Position numbers and translations under genes: made by a program. The notes beneath the pieces are model-generated. The model had not been told where the DNA came from and made no database searches. It was given only the letters and a program-made list of their open reading frames with translations. From Sisyra terminalis (taxonomy: Eukaryota > Arthropoda > Insecta > Neuroptera > Sisyridae), in assembly GCA_958496175.1 (NCBI GenBank), contig OY292276.1, positions 61,765,080-61,829,079 of the forward strand: DNA of 64,000 nucleotides, in the 5' to 3' direction. Below are positions 49,200 through 61,239 of the stretch, one piece after another; position 1 is the first letter of the stretch, and each line of letters begins with the position of its first letter.

Positions 49200-50735
49200 A
49201 GGTCAAAGTTGAACTAAAGAGAAATATTAATATTTTTTTTCAATTTTTTGACGCAACTATCAATTTTATGAGAAAATTTTACAGGACATTTTTTGTAGGG
49301 CACTTTTTTTCCTATAACTTATCTCGTTAAAAGTTTTTGATATTTTTCACAGGTCCTTAAAATAAAAAAGTAATTTTTATGTCAAAAATATAATAATTCA
49401 CGGAATTTTCAGTGTTATGCAAATAACTTGGAACCCGTGAAAAATATCAAAAACTTTTATAGAGATAAGTTATAGGAAAAAAAGTGCTCTACAAAAAATG
49501 TCCTATAAAATTTTCTCATAAAATTGATGGTTGCGTCAAGAAATTGAAAAAAAAATATTACAATTTCTCTGTAGTTCAACTTTGACCTCGAATAACTTTT
49601 GAAGGAATCAATATATCAAAAACTAGGAAGAGACCTTTTTTGTAGATCGTTCAATTTTCTACAAGAATAAAGTCAAAAATGTAACGTTGCCAGATTGTGG
49701 GTGTGCTAAGGTTCACTTGAGCCCATAATAGAATTAAAAACGCCAAGTAGCAAATATTTTGAGGTCAAATACGTAAATTTATTGGTTAATTAGAGTTTTT
49801 TTTGCTTTTGATAGGCACCCACGTTTACGTTTTATGCCTAAATGAATACATTTACCTTCTTCAGGGATTTGATTTTTTTTTTCAAATGGATTAGAAAATT
49901 CAACATATGCATCCACTTATTTTGGACATTAGACTGATTCAAAAAAAAATTATGATTTTTTTTTTCTTAATTATATCGAAAGTATTGTTGGGAATGAAAA
50001 AGAAGTGCTGCGAAAGTTTAAACTCTTAATATTAATATTATGAGGTCCCGCATCGCAAATTTCGAATTTCAATTTAAATAATATGGGAACAATATTCTCT
50101 TGCATTTTGGAATTTTATAGTTCACGTTGGTGACAATATTTCGGAATGGCCAAGGTATATTCTTGTAGAAAATTGAACGATCTACAAAAAAGATCTTTTA
50201 CAAGTTTTTGATATATTTGTTCCTTCAAAAGTTATTCGAGGTCAAATTTGAACTACAAAGAAATTTTAATATTTTTTTCAATTTTTTGACGCAACCATCA
50301 ATTTTATGAAAAAAATTTATAGGACATTTTTTGTAGAGCACTTTTTGTCCTATAACTTATCTCTATAAAAGTTTTTGATATTTTTCGCAAATTTCGATTT
50401 TCTATTTGATTAACATGGCTACAATATCTCTTGCACTTTGAAATTTTATAGTTCACGTTGGTGACAATATTTCGGAATGGCCAAGGTATATTCTTGTAGA
50501 AAATTGAACGATCTACAAAAAAGATCTCGTACAAATTTTTGAAATATTTGTTCCTTCAAAAGTTATTCGAGGTCAAAGTTGAACTAAAGAGATATTTTAA
50601 TCATTTTTCAATTTTTTGACGCAACCATCAATTTTATGAGAAAATTTTATAGGACATTTTTTGTAGAGCACTTTTTTTTCTATAACTTTTCTCTATAAAA
50701 GTTTTTGATATTTTTCACAGGTCCTAAGGTGTGTG
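49200..50735. repeat. R1 cluster (inverted, forward, two inverted copies)
   Basis: Inverted 5' fragment 49200-49352, spacer, and forward 5' half 49434-49668. Unrelated sequence follows to 49925, then an inverted full copy (about 49926-50390) and a shorter inverted copy (about 50396-50730). R3 begins at once after it. In the unrelated part, minus-strand CTGAAGA ... AAACG near 49825-49862 recalls the hammerhead-like tails at 9057 and 18790. Confidence 0.8.
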
Positions 50736-52900
50736 TAATAACTTGTCCGCAAGGTGTGTGCAACTCTTGAGCTTTACGATTTTGTTGTAATTAATTGGTC
50801 GAAAAATTTGCCTTAAAAACTCTTTACTCACTTAGTTCAATCATTTCTCTATAGTTTGGTACAAAATTTTTATTGAAATTGGTAATTTTTTTGGTCGCAA
50901 ACGTATATGGAAAAAAGTTCCCACAAACGTATCATCGTTTTAAAAAGTTAATGATTTTTTTTAAAGTAATCAGTGTAAAAATTGGCAAAAAGAGTTGTTA
51001 GTGATTTAATTTGGTTATCCTTCTATAAACTGGTAGTTTTATTTTAGTTAAATTCTATAATTTAAATAACTAATAACATTGAAGAAAATTTGTTATGGAA
51101 AACTGCATCCACCTGTTGAGTTTAAAGATTTTTTTCTCAATAATTGACCAAAAATTTAGGCTTTTAAAGTTGTTACTTCTAAAATTGAAGTATTTATCTA
51201 TAGTTTGGTAGAATTTTTTTAAAAAAATTGCTATTTCTTTCGATGCCACAAGTATCTGAAAATGATTTGCCTCAATCGGTCAATTGGTCACATAAATAAT
51301 TTTTTGTAAAGTAGTTACCAAAGAAAATGCCACAAAAAGCTTTTAATTGTTTAGTTTGATTGTTATTTTAGAGATTGTTAAAAAAATTTCATTGATATTA
51401 ATGATATTAATAAAGAAAATGTATGAAAAGAAACTGTTTTGAAAATATGTAAAACTTTGGAGTTTAATGGCATCTTTTCTATCAATTAGTGAAAAAATGG
51501 TGTTAAAAATTTCTATTACGTTAGTTTGGACATTTTTCAACATAGCTTTGATTTTATTAAAAAGATAAACATAATTTCCGAACGCAAGTAACTTCGAACA
51601 AAAAGCACATCAATTTCTATGCAAAATTCTTCTAGGGCTTTGGTAGTAAAAGTTCTCATATGGGCTTGTTTTGAAGATTGAATATTATATGTCTTTTTTT
51701 CCCAAGAAAATTTTGATCCAAGGGCTGCGTGATTCAGGAGTGAAGTATTTATTAGTACTTTCAAAGTGATTAGTAAATTCCTTCCATCTCTCCATTTTTC
51801 ATTTTAACACCTTTAGTATATGCAATTTCTGTACATTTGTGTACAATGCTTGCCTATACTTCATATCCATATTCAACACGTTAAAATTCGATTTTTTTTA
51901 GAAAATACAGAAAATGGTAATGAATAAATATGAAATTTGATTTTTGTGGCATGAAAGATAATCAACAGCGATAATAATTGAGATCTTTAAGAATCCAAGA
52001 ACAAAATTTAAATTTTGAATTTCTTCAGTAACTTTTTATCTATATGCGCATGTGTTGGCACTTGTGTCAATTTCTCGAAGTTCAATTGTTTCATATAGCG
52101 TCATTGTTATATTGGATAAATAAAGTTTTAAAAGTTTCGGGTTTTATGTGAAAAACTATTGAAGTTGTTGTGGAAATCATTTAAAATGATAACCGAAATG
52201 TTTTTCCTCAAATTTCATTGCCACTAATTACAATTTATTGGACCAGTGAACTAGTGGAAACTATTCAAATCTGATGGCGTCCTTTTAGTGGACAAAACTT
52301 TTTTCGACTTTAGTGTTAGTTTTGTTGGGATAAATTGTAATTAAATGACTTAAAAAGTTTGTATTGGATTAGTTTTATCGTTTTGCAATGGATTTGCGCC
52401 AAAATCGGGAGGCAATTTGGTGAAAAAGTGGTCAGAAAATAACTTGTCCGCCAGGTGGGTGCAACTCTTGAGATTTACGATTTTTTTGTAATTAATTGGC
52501 CGAAAAGTTTGCCGTAAAAATCCTTTACTCACTTAGTTCAATCATTCCTCTATAGTTTGGTACAAATTTTTTATTGAAATTGATAATTTTTTTGGTCGTA
52601 AACGTATCAGGAAAAAAGTTCCCAAAAACGTATTATCGCTTTACCAAATTAATGATTTTTTTTTTAAAGTAATTAGTGAGAGAATTGGCGAAAAGTGTTT
52701 TTAGTGATTTAATTTGGTTATCCTTCTATAAACTGGTAGTTTTATTTTAGTGAAATTCTGTAAATTAAATGACGAAAACCATTGAAGAAAATTTGTTATG
52801 GAAAACTGTATACACCTGTTGAGTTTAAAGATTTTTTTCTTAATGATTGACGGAAAATTTTGTCCTTAAAAGTTATATCACCTTTGGTTTAAACATTTTT
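50736..52900 (-). repeat. R3, inverted copy spanning two units
   Basis: Read on the minus strand it follows the order of 34690-36790, covering the end of one unit and the start of the next. The tandem arrangement of R3 was therefore present in the copied segment. The 52350-52532 frame corresponds to the 36696-36878 frame of the other copy and is repeat-borne. Confidence 0.85.
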
Positions 52901-53670
52901 CGATATTTTGGTAAAAATTTTTCGTGGCAATCGTAAATTTTTCGATGAAAAAATCCGTTGACCAAGAACGACGTGCTATCTTCTATTCAATGCGTGAGAT
53001 TTACATTTTTTTTTCTTATGAAATAAAATAAAAATTTGCTATAAAAACTTTTTAGTGTTTTAATTTTGATATTTCTCTATGGTTTTGTGCAAAATTTTTG
53101 ATTCTATCAATAATTTTAAATGGGAAAATCCGTTGTCATATGAATTCGGTGAAATGAATAACTTTTTCTAACGTAATAACTACAGAATTTTTTTTAATAC
53201 TGAAAAAATTGTAAAAATTTAAATTAAATTTACCAAAAAACTTATTTTTCTGAAAAAAAAATATTAAGAATATATCCAAGTAGTTCTAGAACCTATTGGT
53301 GGCCAAGTGTTCTAAATTGACCACTCCAAAACTTGAATTCCTGATTTTTATAAATCCTTAAGTTTCTCAAGCTCTAAGCAACGATAAATAACATTTAAAT
53401 AAAAACGAAACTTATCCCTCGAATTATAATCGACTGATTTTCACAATGTTTTTCTTCCCATATCCAAAAGGATTAAAAATATACAGCAATTATCAATGTT
53501 TGTAATAAATCAAAAATTTTAGAAAAATAACACAAAATTCATATTTATTCGACAAAATTATTTAAACATGTAAATTAAAGGTTGAGATGTAAATCTTAGT
53601 TGCAATCACTTATCAAAAGTATGGGAAAATAAATGTTTATCTTTCATAGTGAATTATTCAATAGAAGAAA
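52901..53670. other. Intergenic, no gene recognised
   Basis: AT-rich sequence between R3 and the RPA70 gene. The first part (to about 53170) contains further words like those in R3. Confidence 0.4.
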
Positions 53671-53674
53671 TTGG

Positions 53675-53770
53675 TTTTGCGAAGCAAAACACTAAATAAA
53701 TGTTTCAATTTTTTTAACGTTTTAAGATTTTTAGTTTAACAAATACAAATTAATGTTTTGCTTCGCAAAA
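53675..53770. repeat. 16-bp perfect inverted repeat beyond RPA70 stop
   Basis: TTTTGCGAAGCAAAAC (53675-53690) and its exact inverse (53755-53770) enclose 64 bp. Each arm is itself nearly palindromic (TTTTGC-GAA-GCAAAA). The right arm ends 39 bp after the RPA70 stop codon, so it is probably in the 3' UTR. Either a tiny MITE or a 3' UTR hairpin. Confidence 0.8.
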
Positions 53771-53808
53771 AATAATCCTAAATCAAAAGAGGAAAAAAAA
53801 ACTGTGAT

Positions 53809-56163
53809 CTATTTAAGAAGTTTCATTGCCGATGATTGATATCCAGTCGACTTTTCAATACGTTCCAATAAGGATCGATAAATTTCATTTTCGTTACTTT
53901 CGGTTTTTATGGCAACACTCTTGAACCGCTTTTCGTCCTGATATCCTTCCATTTTCACCCGAACTTTCACCAACATCTTCGAAAATGTTTTCGCACAGAA
54001 AAAATCATTCAACGCTGGCCGATCATTCTCGTACATTTCGCCAATTTCCTCGGACGTTTTACCCAAAAATTTCTCGGCCTCGTCGGCAAAACATGTCACC
54101 CACACGGCACTGGTATGATCGCCAATATTTAACTAAAAAATTTCCCATAAAATTAATGCCTAATTGCATGCCAAAGGCAATAACTTACACTTAAAAGTAG
54201 ACGATATTTGAAATTTTGGAAAGTGTCGTTACATTTGTCGCATCGATAAGTTCCGTCACCGGAATCGACCACTTTTTTGTTGCACCCTTCGGTCGGGCAA
54301 CTTTTGTACACGCAATTGTCATTTTTGATCAATAAAACTGTGGCAAAGTTTTTGTAATAATCGCCTTTGGGATTTGTACCAAGTTTATTTTCTTGGACAT
54401 CACGGAATGTATAATATGGGGTCGTCATAGAACCACCAGCTCCCGATCTACAACCAAACCAAAAAATTAAAAATTTACCGAAAAAAAACAATAAAATTAT
54501 TCCAATTACTTTGCGGATAAATAATTCAGTGTAACATTATCCAAACCGCCGGCATGGAACCATCCTTTCAACGAATGTGCATCGACTATATCCGGATTTA
54601 AACGCAAAGACGAACCATTTAAAATCGACAAACTTTTGGCGCCCATAAACTCCGTGATTCGGGCATTCTTTACAACGACCACCGGATTATTACTGCCGTC
54701 GAAATTATTCGCCTCGTCTCCCCACAAAGTCAACGAAACCTGGCCCACAAATCAATCGCATACTTAGTGTAAATCAATCCCGGAATTCATCATTTTTAAA
54801 CTTACCGCCGCCCCGCTCTTATCCACCAAAGTTATTTCACGTTTGGTTAGATTTTTTCCGGCACGTGACACAAATTGTTGCACATTCGATGTGTCTTTCA
54901 CAATTCCAATAACATCTACAAAAAAAATTCATAAATTCATTATCTTATGGAGTAAAAATGAATTTCTTAGTTAATTTTGCACAATTGGTTTACCAATATT
55001 GTCCTCAAGACTTTTCTTTGGAATATCCGCAATGGGAGTGAAATTATACGAGACCATTGGAATACAATCTTCTTCACACGGCATTATTTGCGTGTCCCGA
55101 TTTACGTTGATCTCATAATCATGATTTGATGTATTAAACTTTTTGTTTGCCACTTTAATAGTTCCACCCGAAATGTAGTAAACTTTATCCACCTAAAATT
55201 ACCCAATATTAGTCTAATCAATCATTGATTTCAAATAAAAATCATACTTCAATTGTATTGTAAAATTTATCACAATCATCATTGAAACCAGTGACTCGAA
55301 TATCTCCGGATTCATCGCATACATCAAAACTGAAAAGTTTTCCTTCGCCACGTGAGTTGGACCAATTTCGGATTGGCCCTTTATTCATAACACGAGCCCT
55401 AATGCACCACCTAACAAAAAAAAAACAATGAATTTTAATGATTTGGTCCATTTAATTGATAAGTTATACCTGGAGTTATATGGGCAAACGCTCACTATTG
55501 GAGTACAGACTCCGGGGACTTCCATTTTATCCATTGTGGTGGTTTTATTTCCATTGGAATTGGCAGTGAAACGATTTGCCGTACTGGAACTAGATGTCGA
55601 CGTGGATGGTGTCTCTATACTCATTTTACTGGGACCACTATCATTAGATTTAGCCGGCGGGGAGGTGGACGAAGCACTTAATTGTAAAGCGACCGGATTT
55701 CCAATTTTCATTCCAACTTCCTCACCGGATGCAATGTGATCCATACTCAGAATAACCAAAACTTTTCTACAAAAAAACAACGATTAAATCTGACTCCAAA
55801 TTTCCAGACAAATACTTACTTTTCACCCTTAGGACTTGGCAGCAAGCTGGTTACATAATGAGTAATTCGAATGATACAATTGATGGAATAATCAAACTTT
55901 TCGGTGGAATTTTTCAAGGCGTACATCGCAAAACTAATCGAATATTTTCCATCGGATAGTAGCAATCGAAAACGGCTGGTCGACTCATTGCCGGGAATTG
56001 GTTTACATCCCAATATTTGGACGACCGGATTTTCGATCTTTTGCCCCTTCATCAAAGGCTAAACAAAAAAAAAACAGTCAATTAGTATTGGATTTTGGTC
56101 TATGAAAAATGGGGAAAAAAGTACCTCAAAAACGCCTTCGGATAGTTGATATTTGTGAGCCAT
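53809..56163 (-). CDS. RpA-70: Replication protein A 70-kDa subunit (RPA1)
   Basis: Nine exons on the minus strand: 56163-56125, 56058-55820, 55766-55470, 55410-55248, 55192-54994, 54915-54806, 54739-54510, 54447-54189 and 54132-53809. All have GT-AG borders and the phases agree throughout. The product is 619 residues, close to the human (616) and fly lengths. It starts [13 protein letters not shown]. The N-terminal OB fold is followed by a Ser/Thr-rich linker (exon 3). DBD-A has [18 protein letters not shown] and a [10 protein letters not shown] segment; DBD-B follows in exons 5-7. DBD-C holds the zinc ribbon Cys476-x4-Cys481-x13-Cys495-x2-Cys498, then [11 protein letters not shown] and [18 protein letters not shown]70 is the main single-strand-DNA-binding subunit of the RPA trimer in nuclear replication and repair. 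The exon structure is intact. Confidence 0.96.
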
Positions 56164-56414
56164 TGTTCCGAATTCGATTAACAATTAATTGCAATCGAAT
56201 TTGGTATTTTTTTCTCGTGTATTCTTCGGGTGGAAATTTTTCGCGCTCTATCAATCTTCAATTAAACATGACGGTGGCGCAAAATGTGTAAATGATCATA
56301 ATGCGCAGGTTTCCTACGCCAGTTATACGACCAACTTTATCGACATTTCGCCGGTTTTAAATTTAAATCAATTATAGCTTAATATTGTTTTCACCAGATG
56401 GCGTCGTTGAAATT

Positions 56415-56575
56415 CAAGGTTTATTAAATACACAGGTTGCCCCATTAGAAAAAGAAAAATGACGTCATACGAAGAATTTTAAAATTTGAATCAGTCTAAA
56501 GATATGTTCACGAATTTCTTCTGCATGCGTCATGTGACGCATGAGAGGCCACCTATGTATTTTATAAAAACCTTG
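56415..56575 (+). mobile_element. Mutator-like MITE, copy 4, upstream of RPA70
   Basis: 161 bp, ends CAAGGTTTATTAAATACAC and ATTTTATAAAAACCTTG. The 9-bp flanks are GTTGAAATT (56406-56414) and GATGAAATT (56576-56584), one mismatch. It sits about 250 bp upstream of the RPA70 start codon and carries TGACGTCA, a CREB/ATF-type site. Confidence 0.9.
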
Positions 56576-56875
56576 GATGAAATTATACAATAATCACAAT
56601 GAATTGAATTGTTGAATACTATCACCTTTATTTATGACTGAAGAATAATTTCCTTAAATATAAATCTTTATTTCATGATATTACATAAGGATTATTGATA
56701 AAAACGGAACAAATAATCAACATTGTTTTAAGTTTTCATTATTTTAAGCTTGAGATGGGAGGTATTTTCCCATTGATTAATTATTCGTTAATCCATGAAA
56801 TGATATGAATGAAATGCAAAGGAAATATTGCAAATATAACTGTTACATAAATTATTCTTTTAACTATTACTGCAG

Positions 56876-59275
56876 AGCTGATGATCTTGGATTTTACGAT
56901 GCGGAAATGATGCCCTCCTGGATTTGGTAATTTTGTCATATAGCGGCTTTTCTCAAAAAAAAATTGTACGCACATAAAATTAGTCTTAAAATGTTCAGAA
57001 CACTTAAAAATGCAATATTCCGGTGGCGGAACTCTAATTTTCTTGACAATTATTACAAAAAAGTCTAAAAAAGAATGCCATTATAGTAGACTTTAATTGA
57101 CGTCCAAGTAACTGCTAAACGCATTTGCTTACAAGTACGCATGTGCAATAAAAACAAAGAGATGCACAAATGACAAAGAGAACAAATATGAATTTAATTT
57201 GACAAAGCGCCCCGGGAAAGTATAAAGTTAACCAAATTACAGTAAAATATCTGATACGAAGTAATGACCAACAGGTTACATAATTTTATGTTGGAAATAT
57301 CTTTTATTAACGTTACTGTATGGTGTTTTAAATCAATTCGCGAATTTTTTCGATATTTGGTTTGTTAATTCACCTCGAACATCTTCTAATTTCTCCTTTA
57401 GTGCTAAATTTTATGAGGGCCAATTTATTCGCGAATTGAATTAAAACCGGAATAGAAAATGGGACGTTGTCATATAATTATTTGTATATAAATTACTAAT
57501 AAAAATTTAATAGTTGAAAAAAATTCATATTTAGTATTTGAAATTAGTCCATGTTTATTTTGTTCCTTTCATCTTTTTATTGTTAAATCTTTGGTCGGTA
57601 ATTTTGTCATATAGAGGCTTTTCTCAAAAAAAATCGTAGACACATAAAATTAGTCTTAAAATGTTCAGAACACTTAAAAATGCAATATTCCGGTGGCGGA
57701 AATGTAACTTCTATTACAGTTTCTCCAAAATAAAGCCAAAAAAAAATGCATTGTAATAGACTTTAATAGACGTCAAAGTAATTATTAAACTCATTTACTT
57801 TCAAGTACGCATGTGCCAATTAGAACAAGCAGATAGAACAGATATCTATTTGAAGCAAATTTGAAAAAGCCCGGCAATATCTCTATATGAAACTGTTAAT
57901 TGAGAAATATTGAAAATTTGGTTGTTTTTGATATAATCAATAGCAAAGATATAATCATAGCAAAAATAATCAAATCGGCTTATGTTCCTTTTAGAGACCT
58001 CAATATCTGGTAACGTACCATTTTCTACTTTGTTTTTACTTTAATTCGCGAATAAATTAGACCATAATGGTTTTGGTCCACAGAAATACGGATTATTGAT
58101 TTTTTTATTGATTATATAATTGTAAGTGAATTAAAAAATAAATCACACGTAATACAAAACTTGTGTTAGGTCCCCCAATGGGATCACTTACCTTAGAGGA
58201 CTTGAAATTTAACAATAATAACATACTTTTGTAGAAAACAAAACAAATAGAACGTTAATATCAAATATCAATTGTAATTTCGTTAAACTTTTAAAATGTT
58301 TAGCCAATTTATGACTTCGTGGTCAAGGTGTTCAATTTTAAGGTAGTAGATGCTGGGTTCTAATCTCGTAGCAACCAAATTTTCAATATTTCCCAATTAA
58401 CAGTTTCATATAGATATTGCCGGGCTTTTTCGAATTTGCTTCAAATAGATATCTGCTCTATCTGCTTGTTCTAATGCACATGCGTACTTGAAAGTAAATG
58501 AGTTTAATAATTACTCTGGCGTCTATTAAAGTCTATTATAATGGCATTTTTTTTGGCTTTATTTTGGAAAAACTGTAATAGAAGTTACATTTCCGCCATC
58601 GGAATATTGCATTTTTAAATGTCCTGAACATTTTAAGACTAATTTTATGTGTCTACGATTTTTTTTTTTGAGAAAAGCCGCGATATGACAAAATTACCCT
58701 GGATTTATCTGCTGAACAAGTGAGAAATAGACGCATATGCTCTACACATTTTAAAGTCAATGATTATGTGGGAGGATATAGGAAACTGCTAAATTTAGAA
58801 TAATTTAATGCTAATTAATTTTTCTAATCAATTTAATGCTAAATCAACTGTCGATACTACGATATTAAATCCCCCCAGGCTCCCAGCAACCTGTTGTTTC
58901 CGTATCCCAATTGAATGACAATATTTCTCCAGCAAATGCTTTCACTTCCCCCGTAAAAACCACCAATATAGAAACAATTACACAACACGATCATCAAGAT
59001 GAACCTAGTCAAGGTCAGTCTTCATTACTTCCCACCACCAGCAGCACCGTTAAACAATTTTGATCATTCCCCCTGCATTGAACATACAAAAAATTTAGAT
59101 CACTTTTGCAGCAAAAATTGTCCGAAGCCGAAAGTGCAATTAAATCCTTAAGACGGCAGAAAGTGATACGTCCGGTAACAGTGGATTTTGTGTTAGAGGA
59201 TGCATCTAAATTTTTAAAGGACGATCAAAAAATGCAACTCCTTCATTCAGCAAAAAAAAAAAACGATTAACATGG
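56876..59275 (+). pseudogene. THAP-domain protein relic, split by foldback element
   Basis: If 56926-58706 (element plus one target copy) is removed, the plus frame reads WILRCGNDALLDLSAEQ and RNRRICSTHFKVNDY. These match the second half of a THAP zinc-binding DNA-binding domain (W..xCG..xL, then C..HF). The frame has stops just upstream and ends at 58801-58803. Further on, 58880-59010 encodes a Q/T-rich linker (GSQQPVVSVSQLNDN) and about 59105-59240 a coiled-coil-like segment (LSEAESAIKSLRRQK, then VLEDASKFLKDDQKM). A separate exon structure is possible, but an intact gene is not supported. THAP domains are common in domesticated and active DNA transposons. Broken gene or transposon remnant. 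Confidence 0.6.
56926..58698. mobile_element. Foldback DNA element with 8-bp target duplication
   Basis: Flanked by CTGGATTT at 56918-56925 and 58699-58706. It starts GGTAATTTTGTCATATAG and ends with the inverted counterpart. A second left-type arm begins inside at about 57597, and the long right arm (58376-58698) is its inverted partner over about 320 bp, so the whole looks like a partially duplicated element. Eight-bp duplications fit hAT or P-type elements. No transposase present. Confidence 0.8.
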
Positions 59276-59474
59276 ACGTCCGTCCACTGAACAGAAATTT
59301 GCCAGAAATAGCCTGAAGAAAGCGCACACTACAGTCCGGTACCTGCAGGCGGACTGTCGGTCAATGAAACAGGACTGCAGGAGATCCCCCAGTTTTTCAC
59401 CACGCTCCGTCGGAAACGTGGCGCTATATTTGTTTTATCAGTTCTTGGGGAACCCCCCCCCCAAAAAAAAAGGG

Positions 59475-59764
59475 CCTGGGTAAAAAGTTGGCTGCGAGAT
59501 AGAGAGGCTAGCTCTCACATTTCGTTACTCCGTGAACTGAGGCTGTCTCACCACGAGGATTTAACGAATTGTCTGAGGATGAGTGAAGAAAATTTCCGAA
59601 AACTTGGAGAATTTGGTTGCAATGAGAAGCACAAAAGGCGCCAGGCTATCACTGCCGAAGAAAGGTTGACTGCAACTCGGAGATTTTTGGCAACGGGTCA
59701 AAGTTTCGAAGATCTGAAGTTTCCCACACGAATTTCACCTCAAGCACTTGGGAAAATCATACCA
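59475..59764 (+). pseudogene. Harbinger transposase N-terminal fragment
   Basis: The frame reads ISLLRELRLSHHEDLTNCLR, MSEENFRKLGEFG, RQAITAEERLTATRRFLATG and FEDLKFPTRISPQALGKIIP. This order and wording is typical of the N-terminal part of PIF/Harbinger (HARBI1/ALP1-like) transposases, before the DDE domain. It is cut at 59764 by a Helitron and does not resume on the other side, so the catalytic residues are lost. One stretch (CNEKHK) is shorter than in relatives. Dead fragment. Confidence 0.8.
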
Positions 59765-60778
59765 TCTATACTAATATATAAAATTCTTACGTCTGTCTGT
59801 ACATTTAGATTTTTCACCCAATTTTAGGGTAAATATTTGTTTCAAGAGGCCCTTACTCCAAATTTAACATTTTTAAAATTTTTGCCTGTCTGTGTGTCCC
59901 GATTTAACTAAAAAACGGAACAACCAAATTTAATGAAATTTGGTATTAAGATACAACACAATTTCTCACAGACTATCGGCTACTTATTATTCCAAAAATA
60001 TAATAAGGGAAGGTATTCCTTAGGGGTGAAAACAGAAATTTTTACACTAGACAGGTGAGTTATATATCATTGGAAAGGTAATTAAAAGTTAGAAAATAAT
60101 CTGTAAAATTATTTTTAGTTGAACTGATATAAAGCACAGTAAATTCACTTTAAAGTCTAAAAAATTGCCTCTTTGAAACATAAACCTTTATATATACAAA
60201 GCACATAATTGATGTTAATAGCGTAATGGTTTTTTTTTTTGAAAATTTCTACCCTAAAAGAGTAAAAGAGGTCACTAAGTTTGTATGAGAATATGCAGAG
60301 TTAATCAACAATCGAAATTTTGAATTTAATAAGTGTAATTAATAAATAAATAATTAATTAATAATAAGTTTCTGTTTTTGTTATGTCATTTTAACTACAG
60401 CATTTTAAATAAAATAATTTCACTTAATTAGTATGAAAGTTTAGGTAGTAGGTACTTATACCAAATACCAAAGAGGCAGTTTTTAATTTTTGTTTGTTTT
60501 TCAACAATCAAACTTTTTTAAAATCTAATTTTTATCAACCAATGACTGTGAGCTGGAGCAATTATTTAACATTAAGGGAGCAATTTTTTGTCATATATTT
60601 CATTATCAATCAAAAAATAAAATCTTCCAAACCAACTTTTCTTCGGTATTTAGAAAAATTTGAAAATCAATTATTGTTATTGAAAATAAATAAAATATTC
60701 GAATTTCCTTCCACGCTTTCTATCTATTTCCAACATATCTATTTACGTTACGCAGACGAAGTCGCGGGGATCAGCTAG
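59765..60778 (+). mobile_element. Complete non-autonomous Helitron
   Basis: 1014 bp from TCTATACTAATATATAAAA to CAGCTAG, between A (59764) and T (60779). The 3' hairpin (CGC-A-GAC, loop GAA, GTC-GCG) ends shortly before CTAG. It interrupts the Harbinger fragment. The 94-codon frame 60494-60778 is internal and shows no Rep/helicase motif. Confidence 0.92.
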
Positions 60779-60779
60779 T

Positions 60780-61235
60780 ATTATATAAATATGAATGGAA
60801 TATTATATAAAATTATTTGAATGTAAGATTAAATTTAAAAAAAAACTTAATTCATCTTATTATGTTTTATTTTGCTCAATTACATTATTGAAAAATTATG
60901 TAAGCAGATAGGTAATTGTGTGTTGGAAATGATTGAAAAAAAATCACATAAGTATTTTAAATTAACACTTTGTCTTTTTAAAAAAGACAACTGGTTATCA
61001 GAGTCAGCATGAGCAGATTCCAAGTATTCCTTTGTGGTACTTCCCTCTCCAGTTAACGGATTGAAGTTGTTAGTAGTCTGGAAGAGGTTTTGATCTTGAC
61101 CAAAGGAGTAGGGAATATTTTTTTTCTAATCGACGAACTGGTGTTTGCGGCTGTACGAACTTGAGACCCAGGACCCCCAGGACATCAGTTTCCTCTTGAA
61201 GCCTTCCCTTCACACCATGCATGTAATATCTATGA
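60780..61235. other. Intergenic, no gene recognised
   Basis: AT-rich first half, more balanced composition at 61005-61215; no frame or repeat identified. Confidence 0.4.
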
Positions 61236-61239
61236 GATG

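Noticed and set aside
52350..52532. 60-codon frame shared by two R3 copies (also 36696-36878)
   Set aside because: Shared because the repeat is shared; composition-driven, no start or splice context, and not kept in the 61.2 kb copy.
54153..54194. Plus-strand and extended frames around RPA70 exons
   Set aside because: They read through introns or are antisense; the spliced model accounts for the region.
60494..60778. 94-codon frame at the Helitron 3' end
   Set aside because: Lies wholly in a non-autonomous Helitron and ends in its terminal signature; not Rep/helicase.
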